From NCBI GenBank assembly GCA_965232455.1, contig OZ246981.1, positions 558,001 to 622,000 on the forward strand: DNA of 64,000 nucleotides, given 5' to 3'. The notes below the pieces were generated by a model that saw only the letters and a program-made list of their open reading frames with translations, had not been told where the DNA came from and searched no databases. This document shows, one piece after another, positions 1-9,118 of the stretch. Made by a program: the position numbers and the translations under genes. The stretch comes from JBFGFX01 sp965232455 (GTDB taxonomy: Bacteria > Pseudomonadota > Gammaproteobacteria > Steroidobacterales > Woeseiaceae). How positions within the stretch are numbered: the stretch's first letter is position 1; every line of letters begins with the position of its first letter.

Positions 1-609
1 AACCGCATCTTCACCCGATTCGCCCGGCGCGAAAACGGAAAACTGCACGTCGGCGCAAATGTTGTCACCCGAGAAGTAAAGCAGATTGGGATCGGAACAG
101 TACGGTTCCAGGAAGTTGGTGATTTGTGTGATCAGGCCGCCGCGGACTCTGCGGCCGTGATCCCGGACCACCAGGTGAACCTCGGCGTCAACGTTCTCGA
201 ACGCCCGACCGAGCCCCAGCGGATCGACGCTGTTCGGGCCGGACAGGTCCAGTCCGCCGCCCGCTTCGCTGCGGTAGATCGAAGCGGTCAGGCGCACTCC
301 GCCCCAGCGGTTGGTTTTCGCGCCGGTAGCGTAGATCACCGCCACACCCGAACTCAGGTTGGGCGCGATCAGCGACGGGTCCGGCGAGCCGTTGGCGACG
401 GATTCGAGATAGGCGGCGCCGAATATGTCCACCGCGCCGCATTGCTCTGCGGCTCCGGGATTGGCGATGCAGGCGTCGGGGTTGTTGAAGATCACCCACC
501 AAAGCGTAACGGCGCGGGGGCCGAACCGGTTGCCGTGGGCGTTGGCATCGGCGCTCGTCAAGGCGGCCGCCAACGCCGAAATAAAAAATATCAGAAACAG
601 TTTTCGCAT
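1..609 (-). CDS. Secreted protein of unknown function, 3' end beyond the window
   Basis: The reading frame is open from an ATG at 609 to the window edge, giving 203 codons without a stop. The N-terminus (MRKLFLIFFISALAAAL) is a clear Sec signal peptide with probable cleavage near residues 20-24, so the product is exported. The mature part begins with an RAVTLWWVIFNNPDAC segment, has several cysteines that could form disulfides, and looks beta-rich. I recall similar conserved exported proteins of unknown function but can name no domain. It is the last gene of a leftward group; the stop codon is outside the window. Confidence 0.75.
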   Translation of the reverse strand, partial: MRKLFLIFFISALAAALTSADANAHGNRFGPRAVTLWWVIFNNPDACIANPGAAEQCGAVDIFGAAYLESVANGSPDPSLIAPNLSSGVAVIYATGAKTNRWGGVRLTASIYRSEAGGGLDLSGPNSVDPLGLGRAFENVDAEVHLVVRDHGRRVRGGLITQITNFLEPYCSDPNLLYFSGDNICADVQFSVFAPGESGEDAV

Positions 610-641
610 TTTGAAATATCTCCCAATGAATTAGTTGTGCT

Positions 642-1592
642 TTACATCAGCGGCGCCAGCGCGGTGGTGATCCGCTCCGCCTGCCGTTCGGTGATTAGGC
701 TGGTGAGAATGCCGAGAAAGCGGCCGTCCTGGATTCCAGAACCGATGTACTGCCAGCGGTAAGCTTTCAGAATTCCCGCTCTGACAGCCCGCCGTTCGTC
801 GTCGTTGAAGACACGTTCGCTGGCGGTCGAGAAGTAGTCGGCGTCGGCTTCCGCCTGGGCCTGCAGGATGCCGTCGACGGCGAGCACGAGATCGATCAGG
901 TCGGTAACCGCCCGGTCACGTTCGTGGTCGCTTAGCTTGGCGTCTTCGCGAGCCCACTCGAGTTCGTCCATGACCGCGTGCTGGCATTCCTCTTTCCAGT
1001 GAAATAGAAAAACGTCTTTCCACAGTTTCGAGAGGTTTTGTTCGTTCTCGATGCTTTTCTTGTAGTGGACCTGCGTAAAAATTTCGACGTGACAGGTCAA
1101 CGCGAGCACCGACCAGGTCGACTTGCTCAGCACCGCCTGCGCGATCGCGTTCGGATCCGAGACGTCCCTGTATCCGTCCGGCATCTCGTCTGCAGCCAAC
1201 TTCTCGATTCTGCGGAAGAGTTCCTGATGCTTCAGTTCCTCGTCGCTGAATCGGATCAGGGCCTCGAGCGCTACCTGGTCGCCGAGCCAGTGGTCCCGGC
1301 TGACTTCCAACACTTTCGCGTTGATGAAACGCTCGACGAGCCCGAAGATATTCGCATAGGTTCGTCCCTGAATCTGGCTGAGGAAACGCTTGTCGCGATC
1401 GTCGAGGAACTCGACTTCGTTGACGAGCGAGAGCCCGTCCGGCAGAAACTTTTGTGAGGCGTCGAGCGTGCGCCCACGGATGACGTCCTCGTCGATGTCC
1501 CAGCGAACGCGCCTGGACATATCGATGCAGCGCGCGTATCTCTCTGTCTGCATGCTGTATTGAGCCGATTGTGGTGTTGCCGCCATCTCCAT
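642..1592 (-). CDS. Ferritin-like diiron protein
   Basis: This 316-residue soluble, mostly helical protein has no signal peptide. Two helices carry metal-ligand patterns typical of ferritin-like or AurF-like diiron enzymes: E118/E119 followed by H122 (SDEELKHQE) and E201/E202 followed by H205 (KEECQHAVMDE). A carboxylate-bridged diiron site for oxidation or oxygen handling is therefore likely; the substrate is unknown. The ATG at 1592 follows a GGGAG ribosome site. The gene is divergent from the alpha/beta hydrolase-LuxR regulator at 1760 with 167 bp between them, which makes it the obvious candidate target of that regulator. Family-level call fairly sure, reaction unknown. Confidence 0.75.
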   Translation of the reverse strand: MEMAATPQSAQYSMQTERYARCIDMSRRVRWDIDEDVIRGRTLDASQKFLPDGLSLVNEVEFLDDRDKRFLSQIQGRTYANIFGLVERFINAKVLEVSRDHWLGDQVALEALIRFSDEELKHQELFRRIEKLAADEMPDGYRDVSDPNAIAQAVLSKSTWSVLALTCHVEIFTQVHYKKSIENEQNLSKLWKDVFLFHWKEECQHAVMDELEWAREDAKLSDHERDRAVTDLIDLVLAVDGILQAQAEADADYFSTASERVFNDDERRAVRAGILKAYRWQYIGSGIQDGRFLGILTSLITERQAERITTALAPLM

Positions 1593-1640
1593 ACTCCCGG
1601 TGTTTTGGTGTCGAAACGATGTTGGGCGAAGTATGGGTCC

Positions 1641-1655
1641 ACGCCTATAGGGCGT
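1641..1655. promoter_or_regulatory. Candidate operator in divergent promoter
   Basis: ACGCC and GGCGT form a 5-bp inverted repeat around TATAG, in the control region shared by the diiron protein and the hydrolase-LuxR gene. A weaker TCCCG/CGGGG pair follows at 1659-1673. Binding by the adjacent LuxR-type protein is inference only. Confidence 0.3.
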
Positions 1656-1759
1656 ATGTCCCGTATTTCGGGGATTGAGCCCTTATCACGGGTGAGCTTT
1701 GTCCCGTTGAGCGGTAGACTCAGCGAAAGAGCAGGGAAACACCGAAATCGGAGTCCACG

Positions 1760-2833
1760 ATGCAGCAAACAATTCGGTTTACGCGGTCTAGCGACGGCGT
1801 GAACCTGGCTTGGGCTGATGCGGGCGAGGGGCCGACTCTGCTCAAAGCGGCGAACTGGCTGACACACCTGGAGTACGATTGGGACAGCCCGGTGTGGCGG
1901 CATTGGGTCCACTTTCTGGCCGAACATTTTCGCTCCATCCGCTACGACGAACGTGGCAACGGTATGAGCGACTGGACGTTGGGCGACGCCGACTACACGC
2001 AGCGATCACTCAGTGACCTCGACCGTATTGCCCGGGCCGCGAAGCCGGAGACGCCGTTCATATTGCTGGGCATCTCGCAGGGCGGCATTGCCGCGGTCAA
2101 CTACGCGATCCGTTATCCGGAGAAGGTCTCACATCTGGTCCTCTACGGCGCTTACGCTCGAGGTTGGGCAAAGCGTGACGACCCCGAAGGCGAACAACAC
2201 TTCAATGCCATCTGCCAGCTTACGCGACTCGGTTGGGGACAGAACAATCCCGTTTATCGCCAGCTCTTCACTTCGCGTTTCATCCCCGAGGCGACTCCCG
2301 AGCAGGTCGATTGGTTCAACGAGATTTGCCGGCGAACGACCTCGCCCGAGATCGCGACGTTGTTGCTGCGGGCACGCGGGCAGGTGGACATGCTCGACCT
2401 GTTGCCGAAGGTCTCCGTGCCGACCCTGGTCGTACATGCCAGGCTGGATGAGGTTGCGCCGCTTTCCGAGGGTGTGCTGCTGGCCAGCGAGATCCCGAAC
2501 GCGAAATTCGTGCAGTTGGAATCTCGTAACCATATTCTGCTGGAGGACGAGCCGGCCTGGGCCCGGTTCAAGGACGAAGTGCTGTCTTTCACCGACGTGG
2601 CGGCATCGGGCGACGCGGAGGATTCGATATTCGCGTCACTGTCCCCGCGGGAGCGGGAAATCCTCATACACATCGCGCAGGGGCGCACGAACGCCCAGAT
2701 CGGCAGCCAGCTGTTTATTAGCGAGAAGACAGTCCGCAACCGTATCACCCGGATTTTCGAGAAGCTCGGGGTGCGGTCGCGCGCACAGGCGATCGTGCTC
2801 GCAAAAGACAAACGTCTTTCGCCGGGGCGGTGA
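1760..2833 (+). CDS. Alpha/beta hydrolase fused to a LuxR-type DNA-binding domain
   Basis: A 357-residue two-domain protein. Residues 1 to about 275 are an alpha/beta hydrolase fold with an RYDERGNGMSDW segment and a nucleophile elbow GISQGG (S106); VVHARLDEVAPL and ESRNHILLEDE supply likely acid and histidine positions. Residues about 290-350 are a LuxR/GerE helix-turn-helix (LSPREREILIHIAQGR ... FISEKTVRNRITRIFEKLGV). This architecture suggests a one-component regulator whose hydrolase-like domain binds or cleaves an ester or lactone-like ligand. Start ATG follows GGAG. It faces away from the diiron-protein gene, a likely target. Domain calls are secure; ligand unknown. Confidence 0.9.
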   Translation: MQQTIRFTRSSDGVNLAWADAGEGPTLLKAANWLTHLEYDWDSPVWRHWVHFLAEHFRSIRYDERGNGMSDWTLGDADYTQRSLSDLDRIARAAKPETPFILLGISQGGIAAVNYAIRYPEKVSHLVLYGAYARGWAKRDDPEGEQHFNAICQLTRLGWGQNNPVYRQLFTSRFIPEATPEQVDWFNEICRRTTSPEIATLLLRARGQVDMLDLLPKVSVPTLVVHARLDEVAPLSEGVLLASEIPNAKFVQLESRNHILLEDEPAWARFKDEVLSFTDVAASGDAEDSIFASLSPREREILIHIAQGRTNAQIGSQLFISEKTVRNRITRIFEKLGVRSRAQAIVLAKDKRLSPGR

Positions 2834-2901
2834 AGAGTCGGTTTTGAGAGGGGACACCATCGGCAAGGTTTCGGCGTCTATCGATGTCCGGAACCTGTCG
2901 A

Positions 2902-3336
2902 CTAGTCTCGCCAACTGTCTATCATTTGCCGGCACAGGGCGTCACGTTCGGTTGTCGTGAGTTCGTGATAGGCGTCAAGCCGCGGCGCCGCCGGCCAGCC
3001 CTGGTCGGTGATCGTCAGGCCGTTTGCGCTACGCTCGGTCGCGTAACGAGGGATGACGTGAAAATGGACGTTGGGATCCACCATCATGAGCATGAGGTAG
3101 TTGATTTTCTCGTATCTGAATTCATTGGCGAGCACACGCTCGATGTCTTTGATTGCCCCTCCCAATTCCGCAAATGAATCGGCCGGCAGGTCAGAAAAGG
3201 CCGTTGCGTCCGAGCTGGAACACAGCACCAGCGATCCGAGAGTGACCTGCTGCTCTCTCAACAGGACGACCCAATGGCCGTATTCCCGGATCAATGTGTC
3301 CGGGTAACCGAAACGAGTCATAGTCTGGTTTGGCAT
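2902..3336 (-). CDS. HIT-family nucleotide hydrolase/transferase
   Basis: A 144-residue protein with the histidine-triad core VHFHVIPR near residues 93-100. Known HIT enzymes hydrolyse or transfer nucleotidyl groups (AMP-lysine, Ap4A and similar) using the middle histidine. The canonical HxHxHxx pattern is reduced here to HxHxxP, as in shorter bacterial HIT proteins that resemble the diadenosine tetraphosphate group. No signal peptide, so cytoplasmic. It overlaps nothing and points toward the end of the hydrolase-LuxR gene. The substrate cannot be assigned. Confidence 0.85.
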   Translation of the reverse strand: MPNQTMTRFGYPDTLIREYGHWVVLLREQQVTLGSLVLCSSSDATAFSDLPADSFAELGGAIKDIERVLANEFRYEKINYLMLMMVDPNVHFHVIPRYATERSANGLTITDQGWPAAPRLDAYHELTTTERDALCRQMIDSWRD

Positions 3337-3402
3337 GTGGATGTCGTAATCGACGTTGCCGGGCTCAAGCCTTGTCGATCGTCCGCTGTCGAGTAAGCAC
3401 CT

Positions 3403-3708
3403 TCACTCCTTCGCCCGCAGTTTGTCGTAAAGGTGCTCGAACTCCTCCCGTTCCCAGGCCTCCAGATAGGTTTCCCGGGTGAAAGCGTTACGATAAGGAT
3501 TGTTCTCCCGCAACCACTCCAGATCTTCGTCGTCGCGACACTCCTCCAGAGCATCCATGCCGCCCACGGCGAAGATAAACGCCTGCTCCAATGCCGATTC
3601 GCCGATTTGCCGGCCGGCGTCCTTGACCTGGGCCACGGAGCAGGCGCCAACGAACAGGCAACAGAGAGCGGCACATAGCGGTCGAAACATCATCCGACAG
3701 GTTCTCAT
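3403..3708 (-). CDS. Small putative lipoprotein
   Basis: From the ATG at 3708 (GGGAG seven bases upstream) this encodes about 101 residues. The N-terminus MRTCRMMFRP then a hydrophobic stretch ending LFVGAC is a lipobox, so the cysteine is probably lipidated and the protein anchored in the envelope. The mature domain is acidic and helical (ECRDDEDLEWLRENN, EREEFEHLYDKLRAKE). A GTG 24 bp further upstream is an alternative start but would add a tail before the signal peptide. No known domain recognised. Confidence 0.65.
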   Translation of the reverse strand: MRTCRMMFRPLCAALCCLFVGACSVAQVKDAGRQIGESALEQAFIFAVGGMDALEECRDDEDLEWLRENNPYRNAFTRETYLEAWEREEFEHLYDKLRAKE

Positions 3709-4015
3709 GCAGACTCCCACGGTTACGCGCACTCTTCAGGATTCGTTATCTTGATTGAAACAAAGACTCGAAAACGCCCGGTTCACCACTATATCGATAT
3801 TGGCTTTGCTTGCCGCTCGATGGCAGCCCTTCGTTGAGTGATTCCGCGAGGGGGTCGCTCGGCGGTGTTCAAGAGTTTAACATCCTGGCGATCCGTTATT
3901 GGCGCGAGGGCGGTCGTCAGGATGACGACGTTCCTGACACTGCCTGTGTTCGAGGATCGGTGCGGTGCGCGGTCGCCCAGACTGTCGTCCACCGAGAACC
4001 CTGCCAAATAACAAA
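3709..4015. other. Gene-free stretch
   Basis: No open frame here has a convincing start, ribosome site or recognisable product. It lies between the small lipoprotein (leftward) and the tetR promoter. Short frames at 3789-4022 on either strand look random. Confidence 0.5.
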
Positions 4016-4046
4016 TTGACATAAACTGTCATAAAATTGCTATTTA
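4016..4046 (+). promoter_or_regulatory. Probable sigma-70 promoter of the tetR efflux operon
   Basis: A perfect -35 hexamer TTGACA (4016-4021) precedes an AT-rich stretch with a TATTTA-like -10 at 4041-4046 (19-bp spacing) or CTATTT at 4040 (18 bp). The -10 runs directly into the operator palindrome, as expected for repression by blocking polymerase. Confidence 0.5.
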
Positions 4047-4072
4047 ACTATACAGAACATTCTGTATAGTTA
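4045..4072. promoter_or_regulatory. TetR operator palindrome
   Basis: Arms TAACTATACAGAA and TTCTGTATAGTTA are exact reverse complements of 13 bp, separated by CA. The palindrome ends four bases before the tetR start codon and overlaps the promoter. Length and symmetry fit a TetR-family dimer (or dimer pair) site. Autoregulation of tetR and the downstream efflux genes is inferred from position. Confidence 0.85.
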
Positions 4073-4076
4073 TCAT

Positions 4077-4667
4077 ATGGGAAGACAACCGGCAGCGCGA
4101 AAAAAGGTGCTCGACGCATCGAGACGCATCGTCATGGAACGGGGCGCGGGCAGCCTAACGTTCGACGAAATCGCCGAGGTCAGCGGCGTGACGCGCGGCG
4201 GCATCACGTACCATTTTCCGACAAAGCAGGCGCTGTTACAGGCTCTGGTCGCCGATGATTTTGCCCAATGGCAGTCGCTCGAAGAAGAGCTGCGGCCGGA
4301 AGGGTGCTCGGAGGAGACGGCGGAATTGCTGGCTTTTCTGCGCTCGCATACCCACGAAGACCACGATCGCCGGCGGTTCGTCACCGGGATGCTGAGCGCG
4401 GTCACGCTTGACCCGCCGATCCTGGACCCGGTCAGGGAATACGAGTGCGAGCGACTCGAGGGTATCGACTGGGACGAACACGCCCTGCGGCTGCAGTTAC
4501 TTCGGCTGGCCGCGGCCGGGCTGTTCTGGTCCGACCTGTTTGGTTGTCCCCATATACCGGACGACGTGCGGCGGGACCTCGTGGCGGTGCTGGAAAAGCT
4601 TGCCGTCGAATGGACTGCAAACGCCGGCCAGTCGAACGCAACGACAAAAGTATCTGAAGGAAATTAG
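4077..4667 (+). CDS. TetR-family transcriptional repressor
   Basis: A 196-residue regulator with an N-terminal TetR helix-turn-helix at residues about 8-55 (ARKKVLDASRRIVMERG ... TFDEIAEVSGVTRGGITYHF, then PTKQALLQALV). The C-terminal two-thirds is helical and would bind the inducer. It is the first gene of an operon with a membrane fusion protein, an RND pump and an outer membrane factor; only 4 bp separate its stop from the next ATG. The operator at 4045-4072 strongly suggests autorepression. The likely inducers are substrates of the pump. The family is certain. Confidence 0.95.
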   Translation: MGRQPAARKKVLDASRRIVMERGAGSLTFDEIAEVSGVTRGGITYHFPTKQALLQALVADDFAQWQSLEEELRPEGCSEETAELLAFLRSHTHEDHDRRRFVTGMLSAVTLDPPILDPVREYECERLEGIDWDEHALRLQLLRLAAAGLFWSDLFGCPHIPDDVRRDLVAVLEKLAVEWTANAGQSNATTKVSEGN

Positions 4668-4671
4668 GACC

Positions 4672-5868
4672 ATGCTTAGTTATTCGGAGTACATCGTCCG
4701 CGGTGTACGAAGCGCCGCATTGACGGTGATCGGCCTTGTTTTGGCGGCTTGCGGGCCCGGTAACGCGGGCGGCGGGATGCCGCCCCCGGCCGGCGTTTCC
4801 GTTGCCGAAGTCATCGCCAAACCGATCGTGGAATGGGACGAATTCACGGGCCGCATTCAGGCGGTCAACTCGGTTGATCTTCAGCCGCGAATAACGGGGT
4901 ACCTCGAGGAGGTTCACTTCGTCGAAGGGGCGATAGTCAGCAAGGGTGATCTGTTGTTCACGATCGACGACCGGGAATACCGCGCGACGGTAGCGTCACA
5001 GCGCGCCGACGTCGAACGTGCGACCACGCGGGTTGACCTTGCACGGCAGGATCTCGAACGTTCAGAGAAGCTTGCCGACGCGAGAGCCGTCTCCGTCGAG
5101 GAGCTCGAGCAGCGTCGCGGCGAACTGCGCCAGGCTGAAGCGGATCTTCGCAGCGCGCGGGCCGCGCTGGACGCCGCCGAGCTGAACCTCGAGTTCACCC
5201 GCGTCGTCGCGCCGATCGACGGTCGCGTCGGCGAGGCGCTGATCAGGCCCGGAAACCTGGTGACGCCGGCCTCGTCGATCCTGACGACACTGGTGTCGAT
5301 CGATCCTATCCACGTCGTGTTCGAGGGTGACGAGCGTATTTACCTGAAGTACCAGGCGCAGGCCAGGAACGGCGAGCGACCCAGCTCCCGAGACGTCCGT
5401 AATCCGGTCAGGGTTGGTCTTGCGTCGGACGTGGACTTTCCGTTCAACGGTGAGATGGACTTCGTCGACAATCAGATCGATCCGGCGACCGGCACGATTC
5501 AGGGGCGCGCGCTGATCCGGAACCCCGACGGTTTTCTGATACCCGGGTTGTTTGCCCGCGTTCGCCTTCTCGGCAGCGGCGAACATGAGGCGCTGCTCAT
5601 TCACGGGGGCGCCGTGCTGACCGATCAGGATCGCAAGTTCGTTTACGTCGTTGGCGACGACAGTACGGCGGTGCGTCGCGACATCGTCCTCGGCGGCGAA
5701 TTCGAGGGGCTGCGGATTGTCGAGTCCGGGCTCGAAGCCGGCGAACGTATTGTCGTGAACGGCGTGCGCAAAATCTTCTTCTCCGGTGCGCCGGTGGCGC
5801 CAACCGAGGTACCGATGGCGAGCCCGCAGCAGTTGACACAGGCCGGCGCCGAGGGCAACGAGGCCTGA
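4672..5868 (+). CDS. RND efflux membrane fusion protein (periplasmic adaptor)
   Basis: The ATG at 4672, preceded by AAGGA, gives 398 residues; the frame stays open upstream through tetR, but that extension is not needed. The N-terminus has a hydrophobic segment ending VLAACGPG, a lipobox. It is followed by the standard adaptor order: barrel-sandwich half-motif (TGRIQAVNSVDLQPRITG), an alpha-helical hairpin with heptads at about 110-180, the second lipoyl half, a beta-barrel and a membrane-proximal domain. It bridges the inner-membrane pump encoded next and the TolC-like channel. MexE/AcrA-type. Its stop is 3 bp from the pump start. Confidence 0.95.
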   Translation: MLSYSEYIVRGVRSAALTVIGLVLAACGPGNAGGGMPPPAGVSVAEVIAKPIVEWDEFTGRIQAVNSVDLQPRITGYLEEVHFVEGAIVSKGDLLFTIDDREYRATVASQRADVERATTRVDLARQDLERSEKLADARAVSVEELEQRRGELRQAEADLRSARAALDAAELNLEFTRVVAPIDGRVGEALIRPGNLVTPASSILTTLVSIDPIHVVFEGDERIYLKYQAQARNGERPSSRDVRNPVRVGLASDVDFPFNGEMDFVDNQIDPATGTIQGRALIRNPDGFLIPGLFARVRLLGSGEHEALLIHGGAVLTDQDRKFVYVVGDDSTAVRRDIVLGGEFEGLRIVESGLEAGERIVVNGVRKIFFSGAPVAPTEVPMASPQQLTQAGAEGNEA

Positions 5869-5871
5869 TCG

Positions 5872-8800
5872 ATGAACATTTCACGCGTTTTTATCGACCG
5901 GCCCATCCTGGCCGGGGTGCTCTCGATTTTTGTCCTCATTGCGGGATTGATTTCGATTCCGAACCTGCCGGTCAGTGAGTATCCGGACGTCGTGCCGCCG
6001 ACCATTCAGGTGACGGCCACCTATCCGGGCGCCAACCCGCAAACCATTTCGGAAACCGTCGCCGCGCCGCTCGAAGAGGCGATCAACGGCGTCGAGAACA
6101 TGATCTACATGAAGTCGGTGGCGAGCTCGGACGGCCAACTGATGTTGCAGGTGACGTTCGCCGGCGGCACGGATATCGATCTTGCTTCCGTGCAGGTGCA
6201 GAATCGGGTTGCGATTGCGCTGCCGAGATTGCCGGAAGCCGTACGCGCGCTGGGCGTAGCAACGGCAAAGGCGTCACCGAACCTGACGATGGTCGTGAAC
6301 CTGACGTCGCCGGGCGGCCAGTACGATGGCTTCTACCTATCGAACTACGCGACGTTGAATATCAAGGACGAGATTGCGCGCATTCCAGGCGTCGGGCAGG
6401 CGCTCATATTCGGTGCAGGCGACTATTCGATGCGAGTCTGGCTCGACCCGGAAAAGGTGGCATCGCGTGACCTGACCGCGGGCGACGTCATCCAGGCGAT
6501 CCGTGAACAAAATATCCAGGTGTCCGCCGGAATCATCGGCGGGCCGCCGCAGTCGGAACACGGTTTCACGCAGTATTCGCTCAGTGCGCAGGGCCGCCTG
6601 CGAACGGTCGAGGAATTCGAGAACATCGTGTTGAAGACCGGCGCACCCGGAGCCGTTGCCACGCTCGGTGACGTTGCGCGCGTCGAGCTCGGTTCCGAGA
6701 CCTATTCGTTGCGCTCGCGCCTGAGCAACCAGGAGGCCGCGGCAATTCCGATCTTCGCGAGTCCCGGTGCTAACTCGATCGCGCTGTCGAACGCCGTGCG
6801 CGAAACCATGGCCGAGCTGGAGGAAGACTTTCCGCCCGGAGTAAGCTGGGACGTCGCCTACGATCCGACCGTTTTCGTCCGCCAGTCCATCGAATCGGTT
6901 ATCACGACGCTGCTAGAGGCAACGCTGCTCGTCGTAATTGTCGTCGTGCTGTTCCTGCAGACGTGGCGCGCCTCGATCATACCGCTGCTGGCCGTGCCGG
7001 TATCCATTATCGGCGCATTTGCCGTGCTCCTGATGTTGGGATTCTCGATCAACGTGCTGACCCTGTTCGGATTGGTGCTTGCCATCGGAATCGTCGTCGA
7101 CGACGCCATTGTCGTCGTCGAAAACGTCGAACGGCACATCGAGCTGGGCGAGTCGCCCAGGGACGCCGCGCACAGCGCGATGCAGGAAGTTTCGGGGCCG
7201 ATTATTGCAATCTCGCTGGTACTCGCGGCCGTGTTCGTGCCGCTGTCGTTCCTCGGCGGGGTCACGGGTGAGTTTTACCGTCAGTTTGCGGTAACGATCT
7301 CGGCCGCCGTACTGATCTCGGCGTTCAACTCACTCACGCTGTCGCCCGCGATGGCGGCGGCATTGTTGAAACCCACCGGAGCGCCGCAGCAGACGGCGGG
7401 ACGTATCATCGATTTCCTTTTCGGCTGGATATTCCGCCCGTTCAACCGGGTGTTCGACCGCGGCGCTGCGTCCTACGGCCGCAATACCGAACGCCGCATC
7501 GGCCGAGGAGGACGACTGACGCTGATCTACGTATTGCTGATCGGTGTCGCAGTGATGGGGTTTCGCGCCGTTCCGGGCGGCTTCATCCCGGTCCAGGACA
7601 AACAGTATCTGTTTGCCGTCGCGTTGCTACCCGAGGGCGCCAATATCGAACGCACCGACGCCATGCTGACCGAGATGTCGGAAATCGCTCTGGCAACGCC
7701 GGGCGTTGCAGCCACCGTGGCCTTCCCGGGTTTAAATGGCGTGCACTTCGTCAACACGCCGAATATCGGCACGATGTTCATCGGCATAAAACCCTCGGAT
7801 TTACGCGAGAGCTCGGCCGAGGAACTGGCCGCTCAGCTATCCGGTGCATTCTCCGCGCTGGAAGAAGGTCTGGCGTTTGCCCTGATGCCTCCGCCAATAC
7901 TCGGACTCGGCAACTCGTCCGGCGTTGAGATGTACATTCAGGACCGCAGCGCGCTGGGTTTTGGAACGCTAAACGCCAACACGCAGCAGTTCGCCGGCGC
8001 CCTGCGGCAAACGCCCGGTTTCGATCCCTTTGCGATACTGAGTTCTTTCCAATCCAACGTTCCGCAGCTCGAGGCAATCGTGGACCGGCGCAAGGTCAAG
8101 GAACAGAATCTGCAGCTTACGGACGTTTACGACGCACTGCAGACTTACCTCGGGTCGGCGTACGTAAATGACTTCAACCTGTTCGGCCGCACCTACAGCG
8201 TTTACGTGCAGGCGGACGCCCAATACCGCGACGAAGTCAGTGACGTTGCCCGGCTGCGGGTGCGCAATGCCGAAGGCCGGATGATTCCGGTGTCGAGCGT
8301 GCTTTCCGTCGAGGAGAGTTTTGGGCCCGATCCGGTAATTCGTTACAACGGTTATCCGGCGGCAGATCTGTCGGCAGGCATCGATCCCGCGCAGCTATCG
8401 TCGCGGCAAGCGCTGGCCGTGGTTGAAAGACTCGCCGACGCAACCCTCCCGCAGGGCATGAACCTGGAATGGACGGGGCTGACCTTTCAGGAAGCCAACC
8501 AGGGCAACACGGCGCTGATCGTGTTCCCCCTGTGCATCATTTTTGTGTTCCTGATTCTCGCCGCGCTCTACGAAAGCTGGTCGCTGCCGCTCGCGGTGAT
8601 TCTGATCGTACCGCTGTGTTTGCTGTCGGCAATCGCCGGCATCTGGTCGCTGAACACGATCAAGGGCATGATCTTCGGCCTGCAGATTTCGTCCGGGATG
8701 ATCCCACCGCCCCCGGTATCGGTGCCGCCGATGTTTCTCGACAACAACATCTTCACGCAAATCGGTCTCGTGGTGCTCATGGGCCTGGCGTGCAAGAACG

Positions 8801-9117
8801 CGATACTGATCGTGGAGTTCGCGCGCGACCTGGAGCGCGAAGGCCGCAGCATCGTACAAGCTGCGATCGAAGCGTCCCGGATCCGCCTGCGGCCGATCCT
8901 GATGACCAGCTTTGCCTTCATAGCCGGTGTCGTACCGTTGGTGTTCGCGAGCGGCGCGGGCGCCGAGGTCCGTCACGTCATGGGCGTTACCGTCTTCTTC
9001 GGCATGCTCGGTGTGACGTTCTTCGGGCTCGTGTTCACGCCGGTAATTTACGTGATCATCCGGACGTTCGAGGCGCGCCGCCGCAGCAGTGGGGTACTTG
9101 CCAATGAGGTTGCGTGA
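5872..9117 (+). CDS. RND-family multidrug efflux transporter (HAE1 type)
   Basis: A full-length 1081-residue inner-membrane pump: MNISRVFIDRPILAGVLSIF starts TM1, two large periplasmic loops carry porter and docking domains, and 12 TM helices are expected. The proton-relay aspartates are D410 and D411 in GIVVDDAIVVVENV, and the TM10-12 repeat includes GLACKNAILIVEFARD with the conserved lysine. It is most like MexF/AcrB drug exporters, using proton flux to expel hydrophobic compounds. It sits between its adaptor and its outer membrane channel and is probably controlled by the TetR palindrome. Confidence 0.95.
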   Translation: MNISRVFIDRPILAGVLSIFVLIAGLISIPNLPVSEYPDVVPPTIQVTATYPGANPQTISETVAAPLEEAINGVENMIYMKSVASSDGQLMLQVTFAGGTDIDLASVQVQNRVAIALPRLPEAVRALGVATAKASPNLTMVVNLTSPGGQYDGFYLSNYATLNIKDEIARIPGVGQALIFGAGDYSMRVWLDPEKVASRDLTAGDVIQAIREQNIQVSAGIIGGPPQSEHGFTQYSLSAQGRLRTVEEFENIVLKTGAPGAVATLGDVARVELGSETYSLRSRLSNQEAAAIPIFASPGANSIALSNAVRETMAELEEDFPPGVSWDVAYDPTVFVRQSIESVITTLLEATLLVVIVVVLFLQTWRASIIPLLAVPVSIIGAFAVLLMLGFSINVLTLFGLVLAIGIVVDDAIVVVENVERHIELGESPRDAAHSAMQEVSGPIIAISLVLAAVFVPLSFLGGVTGEFYRQFAVTISAAVLISAFNSLTLSPAMAAALLKPTGAPQQTAGRIIDFLFGWIFRPFNRVFDRGAASYGRNTERRIGRGGRLTLIYVLLIGVAVMGFRAVPGGFIPVQDKQYLFAVALLPEGANIERTDAMLTEMSEIALATPGVAATVAFPGLNGVHFVNTPNIGTMFIGIKPSDLRESSAEELAAQLSGAFSALEEGLAFALMPPPILGLGNSSGVEMYIQDRSALGFGTLNANTQQFAGALRQTPGFDPFAILSSFQSNVPQLEAIVDRRKVKEQNLQLTDVYDALQTYLGSAYVNDFNLFGRTYSVYVQADAQYRDEVSDVARLRVRNAEGRMIPVSSVLSVEESFGPDPVIRYNGYPAADLSAGIDPAQLSSRQALAVVERLADATLPQGMNLEWTGLTFQEANQGNTALIVFPLCIIFVFLILAALYESWSLPLAVILIVPLCLLSAIAGIWSLNTIKGMIFGLQISSGMIPPPPVSVPPMFLDNNIFTQIGLVVLMGLACKNAILIVEFARDLEREGRSIVQAAIEASRIRLRPILMTSFAFIAGVVPLVFASGAGAEVRHVMGVTVFFGMLGVTFFGLVFTPVIYVIIRTFEARRRSSGVLANEVA

Positions 9118-9118
9118 C

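Noticed and set aside
4408..4671. Upstream extension of the first membrane fusion protein frame
   Set aside because: It runs inside tetR in another frame; the ATG at 4672 has a ribosome site and directly begins the lipoprotein signal.
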